A DNA stretch of 51,090 nucleotides, from the NCBI GenBank assembly GCA_964655775.1, contig CAZZNQ010000018.1:1-51090 (forward strand), in the 5' to 3' direction. Below the pieces are notes generated by a model that saw nothing but the letters and a program-made list of their open reading frames with translations, ran no database searches and was not told where the DNA came from. Positions 17,833 to 26,967 of the stretch are shown in pieces. Source of the stretch: CAZZNQ01 sp964655775 (GTDB lineage: Bacteria; Planctomycetota; Brocadiia; SM23-32). The translations under genes were made by a program, and so were the position numbers. How positions within the stretch are numbered: the first letter of the stretch is position 1; the number at the start of each line of letters is the position of its first letter.

Positions 17833-18780
17833 ATGGGCAAACCCGCCATCATCGTCGTCGGAAGCGCTAACACGGACTTAACGGTGCTTGTCGACAGGCT
17901 GCCGGCGCCGGGAGAGACGGTGCTGGGGGGCGATCTGATGCGAGCCTGCGGTGGCAAAGGCGCCAACCAGGCCGTCGCTGCTGCGCGCGCCGGAGCGGAG
18001 GTGGCCTTCGTCGGGCGGGTGGGCGACGACGAGTTTGGCCGGGCCGCCTTGGGAGCCCTGCGGCAGGAGGGAATCGACATCAGCGGAGTCATCACCGATC
18101 CGGACGCGCCGAGCGGAGTTGCCCTCATCACCGTGGACGCGAGCGGAGAGAACCAGATAACCGTAGCACCGGGCGCCAACGCGCGCCTCTGCCCCGCCGA
18201 CGTGCACGCGGCGGCCGACCGACTTGGAGCGGCCGATATGCTTCTGCTACAACTGGAAACGCCGCTGGACGCGGTGCTGGCAGCGATTGAGGTCGCCCAC
18301 GACAACAACGTACCGGTGCTCCTGAACCCGGCCCCCTGCCCCGGCGCGGGCCTGCCCGGCGATCTTCTCACCGGGGTCGACTACCTGGTGCCGAATCGTG
18401 CGGAAGCCGCCCACCTTTCCGGGATGGCACCGAACGAGCCACCGGAGAAAGTTGCGCGGCACTTGCTGGCGGCTGGGCCGAGAGCCGTGGTAGTGACGCT
18501 GGGCGCCGACGGCTGCTGCGGAGCCACAGCGGACGCATGCCAACGGATGGCGGCGCCCGTCGTCCGTGCGACGGACACGGTGGCAGCAGGTGACTGCTTC
18601 TGCGGCGCGCTGGCCGTGGCACTGGGGGAGGGACGTGACGTATTCGACGCGATGGCCTTCGCCTCGGCAGCAGCCGCCCTCGCCGTGCAGAAGGCGGGTG
18701 CGCAGCCCTCTCTGCCCGCGCGGCAGGACATCGAGCGGTTCCTCACCCGGCAGGGCACAGCACAGAGAGCCAGACAATGA
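17833..18780 (+). CDS. rbsK: Ribokinase (PfkB family)
   Basis: The 315-residue sugar kinase has PfkB signature 1 (GGKGANQAVAAARAGAEVAF) near residues 40-60 and signature 2 DTVAAGDCFCGALAVAL near the C-terminus, with the catalytic aspartate in AGD. A GSANTDL start and the overall length match ribokinase, which phosphorylates ribose at O5. Another pentose substrate cannot be excluded. Its end overlaps the next gene by ATGA. Its place between two envelope genes is odd for a catabolic kinase, and no ribose transporter is nearby. Confidence 0.85.
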   Translation: MGKPAIIVVGSANTDLTVLVDRLPAPGETVLGGDLMRACGGKGANQAVAAARAGAEVAFVGRVGDDEFGRAALGALRQEGIDISGVITDPDAPSGVALITVDASGENQITVAPGANARLCPADVHAAADRLGAADMLLLQLETPLDAVLAAIEVAHDNNVPVLLNPAPCPGAGLPGDLLTGVDYLVPNRAEAAHLSGMAPNEPPEKVARHLLAAGPRAVVVTLGADGCCGATADACQRMAAPVVRATDTVAAGDCFCGALAVALGEGRDVFDAMAFASAAAALAVQKAGAQPSLPARQDIERFLTRQGTAQRARQ

Positions 18781-21365
18781 ACAGACCTTTCCGGATCGCA
18801 ACGCGTGCTACAATGGTGCTGCTGATCCTCCTTGGGGTCGCGCTGACAGTGCATTCCGTGAAGACGCATCAGCCGGGCCGACACCGTGTGGAACGGCCGG
18901 CAGAGACGGCCAACACCCCTACTCCCGCTGCCCAGAATCCTCCCGCGTCCGACCAGCAGGCGACAGAGGCCGACGCAGCCAACGAAGGCGGGAGCGCGCG
19001 GGGTTCGGGCGGAATGCAGCCCGAGTTCGAACGCTTCCAGTGGAAGCAGGAGGACGTGAGTGTTACCGGGGAACAGTGGCGCAACGACCCGGCGTCGCGC
19101 CTCACGCAAATCGTCTCGCCGCGACTGACCGTGCCTCTGCCGGAGCCGGCCGAGGAGGGAACAACGACGGAGCCGCCTGAGGAAGTCGCCCAGATCACCG
19201 CCGAGACCGGCAACCTGGACGAAGAGGCCGGCCTCGCACACTGGGCGGGCAAGGTGCTGGCGAGGGGCAAGGACTTCGAGGTCAAGACCGACTCGCTGTC
19301 GGTGAAGGTCTCCGACAAGACGGCTACCTCCGACGCAAAGGTCACCATCGAGCGCTACCGCATCGAGGACGATGGCACCCGCACGCCGGCGATGGTCGTC
19401 AACGGAGAGGGCATCGACATCAACCTGCCGCGGCGCGTGATGACACTGAACCGGGACGTGACGGCCCGCCTGTACGAGGTCTCGCGCGACTTCTTCGCCG
19501 CCGAGGGCGACGAGGCGATACGCGACGTGGTGATAGCGTGCTCCGGCCGCATGGAATACGAGCACCTCTCCCGCAGAGTCACGTTCAGCGATAGCGTGCA
19601 CGTCGTCTCCGGAAGCAAGTCGCTGCGATGCGACAAGCTCATCATCCGGCTCACCGAAACCCAGGAGGGCAAGGGGCGGCTGGCGGTGAACAACGTGCTC
19701 GCGCAGGGAAACGTGCGGCTGGAGGTGGACGACCAGATGGCGCGCGGCGACACGCTCGAATGGCAGGACGTCACCCAGAATGGCGTCCTTACCGGTGAGC
19801 GCTGCACGTTGGAGACCGACGACTTCCGACTGACGGGTCAGAAGCTCTCGTTCTACAAGATGAACAGCATCTTCATGTGCGAGGGGCCCGGCGACCTTCT
19901 CTGGAGGTCGGGCGATGGTGGCGATTCTTCGGCCGACGATGTCCCGGAAGTCCGGCGGGCCGGCCCCATCGAGCTTCGCGCCGATGAACCCGTGCGTGTA
20001 ACCTGGACCCAGTCCATGACCTACGACGTGGCGGCGCGGAGCGCCGTTTGCCGCGGGAACGTCGTGGGACGGCAGAACGTCAATTCCCTGAAATGCGAGT
20101 CGCTGGAGCTGTACTTCTCCGCCGAGGGCGGTCTGGTGAACAAGTTGATCGCGCGGGAAAAGGTGGCCGTTCAGGACCAGTGGACCGACGAGAGTAGACA
20201 GGTGCTCTGCGACGTTCTCACGTGGGACCGACTCCGGAACACTATCGAACTGAAGGCAACCGAGGGCAAGGCGGTCGATATCAGGAGCGGCCGCCAGCAG
20301 ATAACGTCCGCCCAGGTCATCTTCGACCAGGCGCGCAATGCGCTGGACTGCCCCACCGCCGGCACGCTCACGGTGTTCCCGGAAGGCGATGCGGGAGAGG
20401 ACGGGGCCATCACTGTGCGCTGGGAAAAGACGATGCACTTCGAGGACGCCCCCTCGCGCACCGCCACCTTCACCGGAAGCGTGGACGCCCGCAAGAGCGG
20501 AGAGGGCATGGGGGCGGATTCGCTGGTGGTGCGCTTCGACGAGGAGTGGAAGCCCATACTACTCGCTGCCACCGGCAACGCCTCCATCGAGAGCATTCGC
20601 GCACTGATGCCGGCTCCCGCGGGCGCCCGCGCCGCGATGAACGGCGCCACCGCCCCCCTGACACCCGACGCGATCCGCAGCGGCGCCAACTGGCGCATGA
20701 CGGCCGAAGCCTTCACTATTGAACCGCCCAGACAGCTCCTGTCCTCCTCTCGTCCCGGCAAGATCATCGTAGCGAGCCCGACCGGACCCGAGCGGACGAT
20801 CACCTGGCAGAAAAGCATGACGTTCGACCAGGCCAAGGGCAGCGCCCGGTTCCTCACGGACGTGCGAACCGACGTGGACGGCAGCATACTGGAGACCGAC
20901 GACCTGACCATCGACTTCAATGCCGACGGCCAGCTCCGCCACATCCGCGCGGTCGGCACCGTGCATTTCACTGCAGGGGGTGAGGAGTCCTGGGAACTCG
21001 CATCGAACACCGCCGAGGCGTTCTTCGTGGCCGAAAGCGAACTCAAGCATTTCATCGCCAGAGGGGACGTGGAACTGCACGATGCAGAGCGCACTCTCAA
21101 CTGCGAGGTGCTGCAGTTGTTCTTCGTGACGTTGCCCGGCGAAGAGCGACCCGCGATCGACCGCGCCATCGCCTCGAACAACGTGCGGCTCCGCTACGAA
21201 CGCGACACTCAGTTGGAGGCGGGCGGCGACCAGCTCGAATGGAACCGCGAGAGCGACCTCTACGTGCTGACCGGCTCGCCCAACGCTTACCTGGACCAGG
21301 GCATATTCAAGGTGGAAAGCCAGCGGATCGTCCTCGACCGACTCAGCGGCCAGATGCAGCGCTAA
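18777..21365 (+). CDS. LptC/LptA(OstA)-like LPS-transport protein with repeats
   Basis: The 862-residue protein has an N-terminal membrane anchor (about residues 8-25) and a low-complexity Pro/Ala/Glu linker. An LptC/OstA-like beta segment follows (AGKVLARGKDFEVKTDSLSVKV around residues 155-180). After this come OstA-type repeats beginning WxxxMxFD at about residues 410, 548 and 676, each continuing into F-x-G-x-V and L-x-x-x-F strands. LptA and LptC form a beta-jellyroll bridge carrying lipopolysaccharide across the periplasm. This looks like one polypeptide combining the inner-membrane anchor with several bridge units. Its start overlaps the ribokinase stop. No other lpt gene is visible in the window. 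Confidence 0.75.
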   Translation: MNRPFRIATRATMVLLILLGVALTVHSVKTHQPGRHRVERPAETANTPTPAAQNPPASDQQATEADAANEGGSARGSGGMQPEFERFQWKQEDVSVTGEQWRNDPASRLTQIVSPRLTVPLPEPAEEGTTTEPPEEVAQITAETGNLDEEAGLAHWAGKVLARGKDFEVKTDSLSVKVSDKTATSDAKVTIERYRIEDDGTRTPAMVVNGEGIDINLPRRVMTLNRDVTARLYEVSRDFFAAEGDEAIRDVVIACSGRMEYEHLSRRVTFSDSVHVVSGSKSLRCDKLIIRLTETQEGKGRLAVNNVLAQGNVRLEVDDQMARGDTLEWQDVTQNGVLTGERCTLETDDFRLTGQKLSFYKMNSIFMCEGPGDLLWRSGDGGDSSADDVPEVRRAGPIELRADEPVRVTWTQSMTYDVAARSAVCRGNVVGRQNVNSLKCESLELYFSAEGGLVNKLIAREKVAVQDQWTDESRQVLCDVLTWDRLRNTIELKATEGKAVDIRSGRQQITSAQVIFDQARNALDCPTAGTLTVFPEGDAGEDGAITVRWEKTMHFEDAPSRTATFTGSVDARKSGEGMGADSLVVRFDEEWKPILLAATGNASIESIRALMPAPAGARAAMNGATAPLTPDAIRSGANWRMTAEAFTIEPPRQLLSSSRPGKIIVASPTGPERTITWQKSMTFDQAKGSARFLTDVRTDVDGSILETDDLTIDFNADGQLRHIRAVGTVHFTAGGEESWELASNTAEAFFVAESELKHFIARGDVELHDAERTLNCEVLQLFFVTLPGEERPAIDRAIASNNVRLRYERDTQLEAGGDQLEWNRESDLYVLTGSPNAYLDQGIFKVESQRIVLDRLSGQMQR

Positions 21366-21367
21366 GC

Positions 21368-21396
21368 TTGCAGGCCATGAGGGGCGAGGCTATGAT
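21368..21396 (+). promoter_or_regulatory. Candidate promoter of the LarA-like gene
   Basis: TTGCAG (21368-21373) and TATGAT (21391-21396) are 17 nt apart, directly after the stop of the previous gene and about 60 nt before the ATG at 21457. Confidence 0.55.
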
Positions 21397-21456
21397 GCAG
21401 CAATCGGGCCGGACCTGTCCGGCCGCACACCCGGAACTCTCCCGGAGCCATTCCCG

Positions 21457-22746
21457 ATGACCACCGTGTTCGCCGAAGGCGACGTGGAAGCCGTGATCGG
21501 TGACGACACCAGGCGCCGCGCCATAGAAGCCGCCATTCAGTTCGCAGGCGACACCTCCCGCACGCTCGCCCTGCCGCCCGACGGCACTCGCCTCCATTCT
21601 GAAGCGGGCGTCCTCACCCAGATGCTCTACGAGGCCGTCGGCCCGGCCGAGACGTTCGACGTGATGCCCACGCTCGGCACGCACTTCGCCATGACGTTCG
21701 ACGAGATCCGGCACATGTTCGGCGATTCCATACCGCTGGACGCTTTCAAGGCGCACGACTGGCGCAAAGATCTGGTGCGCCTGGGCGCCGTGCCCGCCGA
21801 CTTCGTGCACAAGGTCTCCGGCGGCGTCCTGCGGAAATCCATGCCCGATTATGATATCCCGGTTGAGATCAACAAGCGCCTCGTCGAGGGCGGCTACACG
21901 GCGATGTTCTCCATCGGCCAGGTGCTGCCCCACGAGGTGGTGGGCATGGCCAACGGGTTCAAGAACGTTTTGGTCGGTGCGGGCGGCGCGGAGACCATCA
22001 ACAAGAGCCACTTCCTGGGCGCCGCGTACGGCATGGAACGCATGATGGGCCGCGCCGACACACCGGTGCGGGCGACGTTTAACTACGCGCACGACCACTA
22101 CCTGGCCGATCTGGGCATCGTCTACGTCTTCACCGTCATCGGCAGGGACGCGGAGGGCGGCAACGTGATGCGCGGCATCTTTGTGGGCACGGATCACGAG
22201 ACGTTCGCTCAGGCGGCGGAGCTCAGCCGGCAGGTGAACGTCACGCTGCTGGACGAGGCGCCCAACAAAGTGGTCGCCTACCTCCATCCGGCTGAGTTCA
22301 AGAGCACCTGGCTGGGCAATAAGGCCGTCTACCGCACACGCATGGCCATAGCCGACGGTGGCGAGCTGGTCATCATCGCACCGGGCGTTCGCACCTTCGG
22401 CGAGGATCCGGAGATCGACAAGCTCATCCGCCGGTACGGCTACCGGGGAACCCCGAAGACGCTGGCCGCCGTGATGGACAACGACGACCTGCGGGGCAAC
22501 CTGTCCGCCGCCGCACACCTCATCCACGGTTCGTCCGAAGGCCGCTTCCGGATCACCTACTGCACCGACCCGGAACTGATGAGCCGCGATGAGATGGAAG
22601 GCGTCGGGTTCGAGTGGCGGCCGGTTGCCGACGCCATGCGGGAGTACGACGTCTCAAACCTCCGCGACGGGGCACAGGATGGCTTGTACTACGTCAGCGC
22701 GCCCGCGCAGGGGCTCTGGTCCGTTCGGGACAAGTTCGGCGCCTGA
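21457..22746 (+). CDS. LarA-like nickel-dependent racemase/epimerase (DUF2088)
   Basis: The 429-residue protein resembles lactate racemase LarA. It contains GTH (His76) and VLPHEVVGM (His159), followed by GFKN (Lys169) and KSH (His185). The spacing His159-Lys169-His185 equals that of LarA His174-Lys184-His200, where the lysine carries the nickel-pincer cofactor and the histidines act in catalysis or metal binding. This argues for a cofactor-bearing enzyme. The family includes racemases and epimerases of other 2-hydroxy acids, so lactate is not assured. No larB, larC or larE maturation gene is in the window. The gene has its own candidate promoter. Confidence 0.82.
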   Translation: MTTVFAEGDVEAVIGDDTRRRAIEAAIQFAGDTSRTLALPPDGTRLHSEAGVLTQMLYEAVGPAETFDVMPTLGTHFAMTFDEIRHMFGDSIPLDAFKAHDWRKDLVRLGAVPADFVHKVSGGVLRKSMPDYDIPVEINKRLVEGGYTAMFSIGQVLPHEVVGMANGFKNVLVGAGGAETINKSHFLGAAYGMERMMGRADTPVRATFNYAHDHYLADLGIVYVFTVIGRDAEGGNVMRGIFVGTDHETFAQAAELSRQVNVTLLDEAPNKVVAYLHPAEFKSTWLGNKAVYRTRMAIADGGELVIIAPGVRTFGEDPEIDKLIRRYGYRGTPKTLAAVMDNDDLRGNLSAAAHLIHGSSEGRFRITYCTDPELMSRDEMEGVGFEWRPVADAMREYDVSNLRDGAQDGLYYVSAPAQGLWSVRDKFGA

Positions 22747-22751
22747 GGCCC

Positions 22752-23996
22752 CTACACGGCCTTCAGGATGAAGTGCGGGTCCGATCCTACGGCCACCCCG
22801 AAACCCCGCAGCCGGGCCTCGATCCCAAACCGCAGCCTCGCCGGTACCGATTCCCCACACGCCACGCTGTAGGAGGCCAACTCGCGCCGACCGTAGTCGC
22901 GCACGTAGTTCTTCCGCATCGCGTCGAACAACTCGCCCCGCCGGGCGCTGCCCACCGTGGATTTCAGCTCGCGACTGGTCGCCTCGATATCATAGATGCT
23001 CCCCAGTAGAGCCCTTACGGCTCGATCCGCCCCGGCCTCGGCATCGTCGGCGGCCTCGAACGGCACAGCCACGCCCTTCTGCGGAGCGAACCCCCCCATC
23101 AGCAGCGGGAGCGTGTCACGCGCGGGAACACCCAGCAGCCGGCAGATGGACTGGTAGATCACGGCCGCGCCACGCTTCTTGGCCTCGACGGCGTAGCCGG
23201 CGATGTGCGGCGTCACCAGGTCGGGAAGCCGGAGAAGATCCTCGTCGGGCTCCGGCTCGCCTTCGAACACATCGAGCGCCGCACCAGCAACGGCGTCGCG
23301 CCGCAACGCCGCCATGAGCGCTTGCGAATCCACCACGCCTCCCCGCGAGCAGTTCAGGAGGTATGCGTCCTGCCGCATTGCGGCCAGCGCCTCGGCGTCG
23401 ATCATGTGGTGCGTGGGGTGGGCGCTCTCGCCCTTGTGCGTCAGAGGCACGTGGCAGGTCACGAATTCGGCGCGTATCGTCTCCTCGAAAAGGTCCGAGC
23501 GGAACTGGGGGTCCCTCTCGGCCAGCGGCGGATCGTTCCTCAAGATCCGCATGCCGAATCCCTCGGCCCTTCGCGCCACGCGGCTGCCGCAGTTGCCGTG
23601 GCCGATGATGCCCAACGTCCGGTCCTGTAAGGCCCCCGGATCGTCCCGGGTCAGCCACAGAAGCACGTACCAGACGTAGTCGGCCACCGACTCGGCGTTC
23701 GATCCGGGCGCGGAGAAGACCGTGAGGTGCGTGGCGCGCTTCGCGTTCGCCTGCTCGATGTACGCCAGGTCGATGTGGTCGGTGCCGATGGTCGCCGTGC
23801 CGATCACCTGCGCCTTCTTCGCCCGGTCGACCACGGCCGGCGTCACCTTCGTTACGCTGCGTATCACAAGCGCATCGAACTCGGCCAGTCCCGGGTAGTC
23901 CTCGTCCACGTCCCGGCCCTTCACCAACGTCACCTCCCCGAGTTCGCCGAACAGCTCGCACGCCAGGGGAATGTTCTCGTCCACCAGAATCTTCAT
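22752..23996 (-). CDS. pdxB: Erythronate-4-phosphate dehydrogenase PdxB
   Basis: The 414-residue D-2-hydroxyacid dehydrogenase begins MKILVDENIPLA and has VRSVTKV and GTATIGTDHID motifs, which are PdxB hallmarks. The NAD-binding loop is IIGHGNCGSRV. The catalytic arginine is in LLNCSRGGVVD, the glutamate in FEGEPEPD and the histidine in TPHIAGY. PdxB oxidises 4-phosphoerythronate in the DXP-dependent route to pyridoxal phosphate. The C-terminal 90 residues form an additional domain, as in PdxB. It is convergent with the LarA-like gene (5-nt gap) and lies 36 nt downstream of the first GH78 gene, so it may be co-transcribed with that unrelated enzyme. Confidence 0.88.
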   Translation of the reverse strand: MKILVDENIPLACELFGELGEVTLVKGRDVDEDYPGLAEFDALVIRSVTKVTPAVVDRAKKAQVIGTATIGTDHIDLAYIEQANAKRATHLTVFSAPGSNAESVADYVWYVLLWLTRDDPGALQDRTLGIIGHGNCGSRVARRAEGFGMRILRNDPPLAERDPQFRSDLFEETIRAEFVTCHVPLTHKGESAHPTHHMIDAEALAAMRQDAYLLNCSRGGVVDSQALMAALRRDAVAGAALDVFEGEPEPDEDLLRLPDLVTPHIAGYAVEAKKRGAAVIYQSICRLLGVPARDTLPLLMGGFAPQKGVAVPFEAADDAEAGADRAVRALLGSIYDIEATSRELKSTVGSARRGELFDAMRKNYVRDYGRRELASYSVACGESVPARLRFGIEARLRGFGVAVGSDPHFILKAV

Positions 23997-24032
23997 GCGG
24001 CTCCTTGCCCTTTGACTTGCTCAAGCGACCGT

Positions 24033-26801
24033 CTACACTTCGCGCGCGGTCTCAACCTCCACGCCCTGCGGCACCGCACAGGCCAGCACCAGCTCGCCGG
24101 CCCGGACCTCCCACCTCACGTGGATCGGTCCCGCCGGGTGCGGGTAGACGCCCTCCGCCCAGGAGAGCGAACCGCGCTGCGGCGCGATGCGGACCACGTT
24201 CGGGTTCCCGGCCTCGGGGAACCGGACCCCGAGCACGCGGGAGGACATGAAATGCGTGGGACTACTGGCCCAGGCGTGACACACGCTGCCCCCGCCGGTC
24301 ATGTTCTCCCAGCAGGTCCACGCGCCGCGGTCCAGCATCCGGCCCCAATAGGTGCGGATGTAGTCCGCGGCGACGTTCTCCCTGCCGTACCTGTAGAGCA
24401 CGTCCAGACCGTAGAAGGAGAAATAGCAGCTGACGTTGTAGTCGCTGCGGTCCGTCGGCTCCGGCACCCGGAAGTTGTTCGCCATCGCGTCGACCACATA
24501 ATCCAGCGCACCCGGCACCTGGGCCTCGCCGGCGATGTCGTACAGCAGTGGCAGGATGTTGCCGGGCGCGGAGGGCTCGGTCTCCGGCTCTTCGTAGCGT
24601 CGCCGGTCGAGGAAGACGTTCAGCTCAGGGTCCCAGAACTCCTTCCTGATCGCCGCCGCGAGTCGTTCGGCGCGTTCCTCGTATGCTTCGGCCGCCTCCG
24701 CATCACCGATCACCCGCATCACCCGGGCGCCGTCGTGGAACGCCCTCTGGTAGAAGCAGTTCAGCGCGCAGCTTGCCCCCTCGCGGTCCAGGCGGCTGAT
24801 GTCCAGGTACGGGAGCAGATGGCTGCCGTCCAGGATATCGGTGCCGGGAACCTCGAACTCCTCGATCGCCTCCAGCACCCTCACCATCCTGGGCTTCATC
24901 TCGCGGAGGAACGCCTCGTCGCCGGTCCGGGCGTAGTAGTGCCACAGCGTCTGGACGGTGATCGCGGAGTAATCCGGGTGGCGACCCTGGAAAGGGCTGT
25001 GGGCGCAGTGCGAGAGAAGGCCGGAGCCGTCCTGGCTGAGGAACGCCTGCTCGACGCTGCGACGCATCAGTTGCGTGTCCCCGAACGCGGCCAGCACGGT
25101 GTAGAACTGCACCAGGTTGTCGCCGGGATACGAGCCGCGCTCGCGCCGCGGGCAGTCCAGGTAGGCGTCCTCCATGCACGCGAACTGCGTTTCCCTGCCC
25201 ATGTCCCATATCCGGTTCAGCGTCGGATCGCTGCAGCGGAAGCTGCCGATGTTCTCGACGGGATAGTTGGCCCGGGTGGCGGAGAGGCGATGCAAGTGGA
25301 ACCGGTCGAGATCGCCCTGCACGACGACGTCCAGCCAGCGGAACCCCCGCGGATGGAACGTACGATAGGTCTGCCTCCCTTCGCGGGCGATGTAGCGCTC
25401 GGCCATGCGGACGGTCAGCCGGTTGTAGTGCACCGGCACGCCTTCGGCCAGCCTCTCGGAGTAGAATAGATCCACGGTCGTGCCGGCCGCGGCCGTGAAA
25501 TCGAGGGTCGGTCGGCAGAGCACTTCCGTGCCGAAGTCGTAGGTCAGCACCAACGCGCCCTCACCCACCTCATCGACGTAGGAAGCGCCGCTCACCTCGT
25601 CGACCGTACCCGGCTTGCGGCCGGAACCCTCATCTATCGGCGTGAGTGTCTTCCACGCCCGTTCGCAGAAAGCGGAGTTCGCGCCCCTGTCCCGCGGCCA
25701 GAGTCGCCACGGGCCGAGTTCCTCGGGAAGGTCCTCGCTGGAGCCCAGAGGCAGCGCGAGGGACTCGGCGCGCGTCCGCGCATCGCCCTCCCACGGGCCG
25801 GCCAGCATGAACGTGTCCGGGGAGTCGATCTCCTCCTCGGCGCTAATGCTGAGCCCGGCGTCGGCCGGCAGCCCCAGGTAGAACTCGCAGGCCCCGACCA
25901 TCACCGGCAGCAGGGCCTGCAAGCTGTTCCATCCCTCCGCGAGGTCGACCTCGAAGTCTCGTCTCATATGGAGGTCGCCCCGTCTGGCGCCTTCCACCTC
26001 GCAGCCGTTTACCCAGAACCGGCCGTTCCATGCCCCGAACACGACGCTTTGCGCCCGGGGCGAGTGGATGTAGGTGAGTGCCAGCGTGGGCGCCTCGTCG
26101 CGCCAGCGGCGGCCGTCCCGAATCAGCGTGATGAAGGAGTAGCCGTCCTCGTCCCGATGCGGCTTGGCCGCCCAGGTAGCGGTTCGCTCGCGCGGGAGCA
26201 CCTCGCGCTCGTCCAACAGCGGTATGGTGCGCGGCACGAGCCGGCCCCAGTGGTCCTGGTCATCGAGCAGCACGGCAGGGCGCCAGGCCGAATCGTCGAA
26301 CCCGGACGCCCCGTAGCCCTCGGCCTCCAGCCGACCGTCCAGAAGCTCTCCCTGGTTCAGCACGAAGGAGAGGTGGGCCGTCTGGGGGACGTGACCGGGC
26401 GAGTCCAGTGCCCTCCACTCGCCGGGCGTCGCGACATCGACCTCCGAGCCGTCGTCCGCCTCCACGGTGCCCCACGCGATGAAGCCACCGTGGCTGTACT
26501 CGGAATGGTAGGTGTAGGAACCGTAAGAGTTCACGGCGACGGCGATGACGTTGGCCCCGTCCTGCAGGAACGGCGCTATGTCGTGAGAGTCGTACTCCGG
26601 CTTGGCGACGAAGAATCGCCCGGGCCCATGCGCGACAACCGTGCCGTTCACGATCAGCCTATAGCGGGTATCCGCGAACAGATGGAGCACCGCCGAGGCG
26701 GGCTTGCCCTGAAGCCGAAAGGTGCTTCGGAAAAGCACGTAGCGGTTCATGCCCGTGCCGTGCGGGTCGGACCATACGAACTGCGCGTTTCTAGCGGCCA
26801 T
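24033..26801 (-). CDS. Alpha-L-rhamnosidase-like GH78 glycosidase (paralog 1)
   Basis: The 922-residue protein has N-terminal beta domains with RYRLIVNGTVVAHGP and VIAVAVNSYGSYTYHSEY motifs of the bacterial rhamnosidase N-terminal region, then a six-hairpin (alpha/alpha)6 catalytic domain. The signature DCPRRERGSYPGD supplies Asp549, Glu554 and Asp561 in the D-x4-E-x6-D spacing of GH78 catalytic and substrate residues. A C-terminal SWAEGVYPHPAGPIHVRW beta domain closes it, as in GH78. There is no signal peptide, so it is probably cytoplasmic and acts on imported oligosaccharides. A closely related paralog is at 28332-31079. Activity on another deoxy sugar is possible. Confidence 0.85.
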   Translation of the reverse strand: MAARNAQFVWSDPHGTGMNRYVLFRSTFRLQGKPASAVLHLFADTRYRLIVNGTVVAHGPGRFFVAKPEYDSHDIAPFLQDGANVIAVAVNSYGSYTYHSEYSHGGFIAWGTVEADDGSEVDVATPGEWRALDSPGHVPQTAHLSFVLNQGELLDGRLEAEGYGASGFDDSAWRPAVLLDDQDHWGRLVPRTIPLLDEREVLPRERTATWAAKPHRDEDGYSFITLIRDGRRWRDEAPTLALTYIHSPRAQSVVFGAWNGRFWVNGCEVEGARRGDLHMRRDFEVDLAEGWNSLQALLPVMVGACEFYLGLPADAGLSISAEEEIDSPDTFMLAGPWEGDARTRAESLALPLGSSEDLPEELGPWRLWPRDRGANSAFCERAWKTLTPIDEGSGRKPGTVDEVSGASYVDEVGEGALVLTYDFGTEVLCRPTLDFTAAAGTTVDLFYSERLAEGVPVHYNRLTVRMAERYIAREGRQTYRTFHPRGFRWLDVVVQGDLDRFHLHRLSATRANYPVENIGSFRCSDPTLNRIWDMGRETQFACMEDAYLDCPRRERGSYPGDNLVQFYTVLAAFGDTQLMRRSVEQAFLSQDGSGLLSHCAHSPFQGRHPDYSAITVQTLWHYYARTGDEAFLREMKPRMVRVLEAIEEFEVPGTDILDGSHLLPYLDISRLDREGASCALNCFYQRAFHDGARVMRVIGDAEAAEAYEERAERLAAAIRKEFWDPELNVFLDRRRYEEPETEPSAPGNILPLLYDIAGEAQVPGALDYVVDAMANNFRVPEPTDRSDYNVSCYFSFYGLDVLYRYGRENVAADYIRTYWGRMLDRGAWTCWENMTGGGSVCHAWASSPTHFMSSRVLGVRFPEAGNPNVVRIAPQRGSLSWAEGVYPHPAGPIHVRWEVRAGELVLACAVPQGVEVETAREV

Positions 26802-26845
26802 CGCAAGAACCCCGGAGAGAGGTAGTCGCTTGTCCTATCCGGCAC

Positions 26846-26874
26846 AAGCTATCACTGCGGCACCGACCTGTCAA
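26846..26874 (-). promoter_or_regulatory. Promoter of GH78 paralog 1
   Basis: On the minus strand a perfect TTGACA (26869-26874) is followed after 17 nt by TAGCTT (26846-26851), about 45 nt upstream of the ATG at 26801. Confidence 0.6.
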
Positions 26875-26889
26875 AAACAAGGGCGCTCC

Positions 26890-26918
26890 TTGACAAGACC
26901 TATCCGTGCGCAAAGAAT
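26890..26918 (+). promoter_or_regulatory. Promoter of the secreted unknown protein
   Basis: A perfect TTGACA (26890-26895) and AAGAAT (26913-26918) are 17 nt apart, about 50 nt before the ATG at 26968. This promoter is back to back with that of GH78 paralog 1; their -35 boxes are 15 nt apart. Confidence 0.55.
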
Positions 26919-26967
26919 GAGCTGACTTTGGTTTGTGCAGAATTCAAGCTCCCGCCGGAGAGATGAG

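Noticed and set aside
18381..20438. A 685-codon open frame on the minus strand
   Set aside because: Antisense to ribokinase and the LptC/OstA-like gene; no family motif and no ribosome site.
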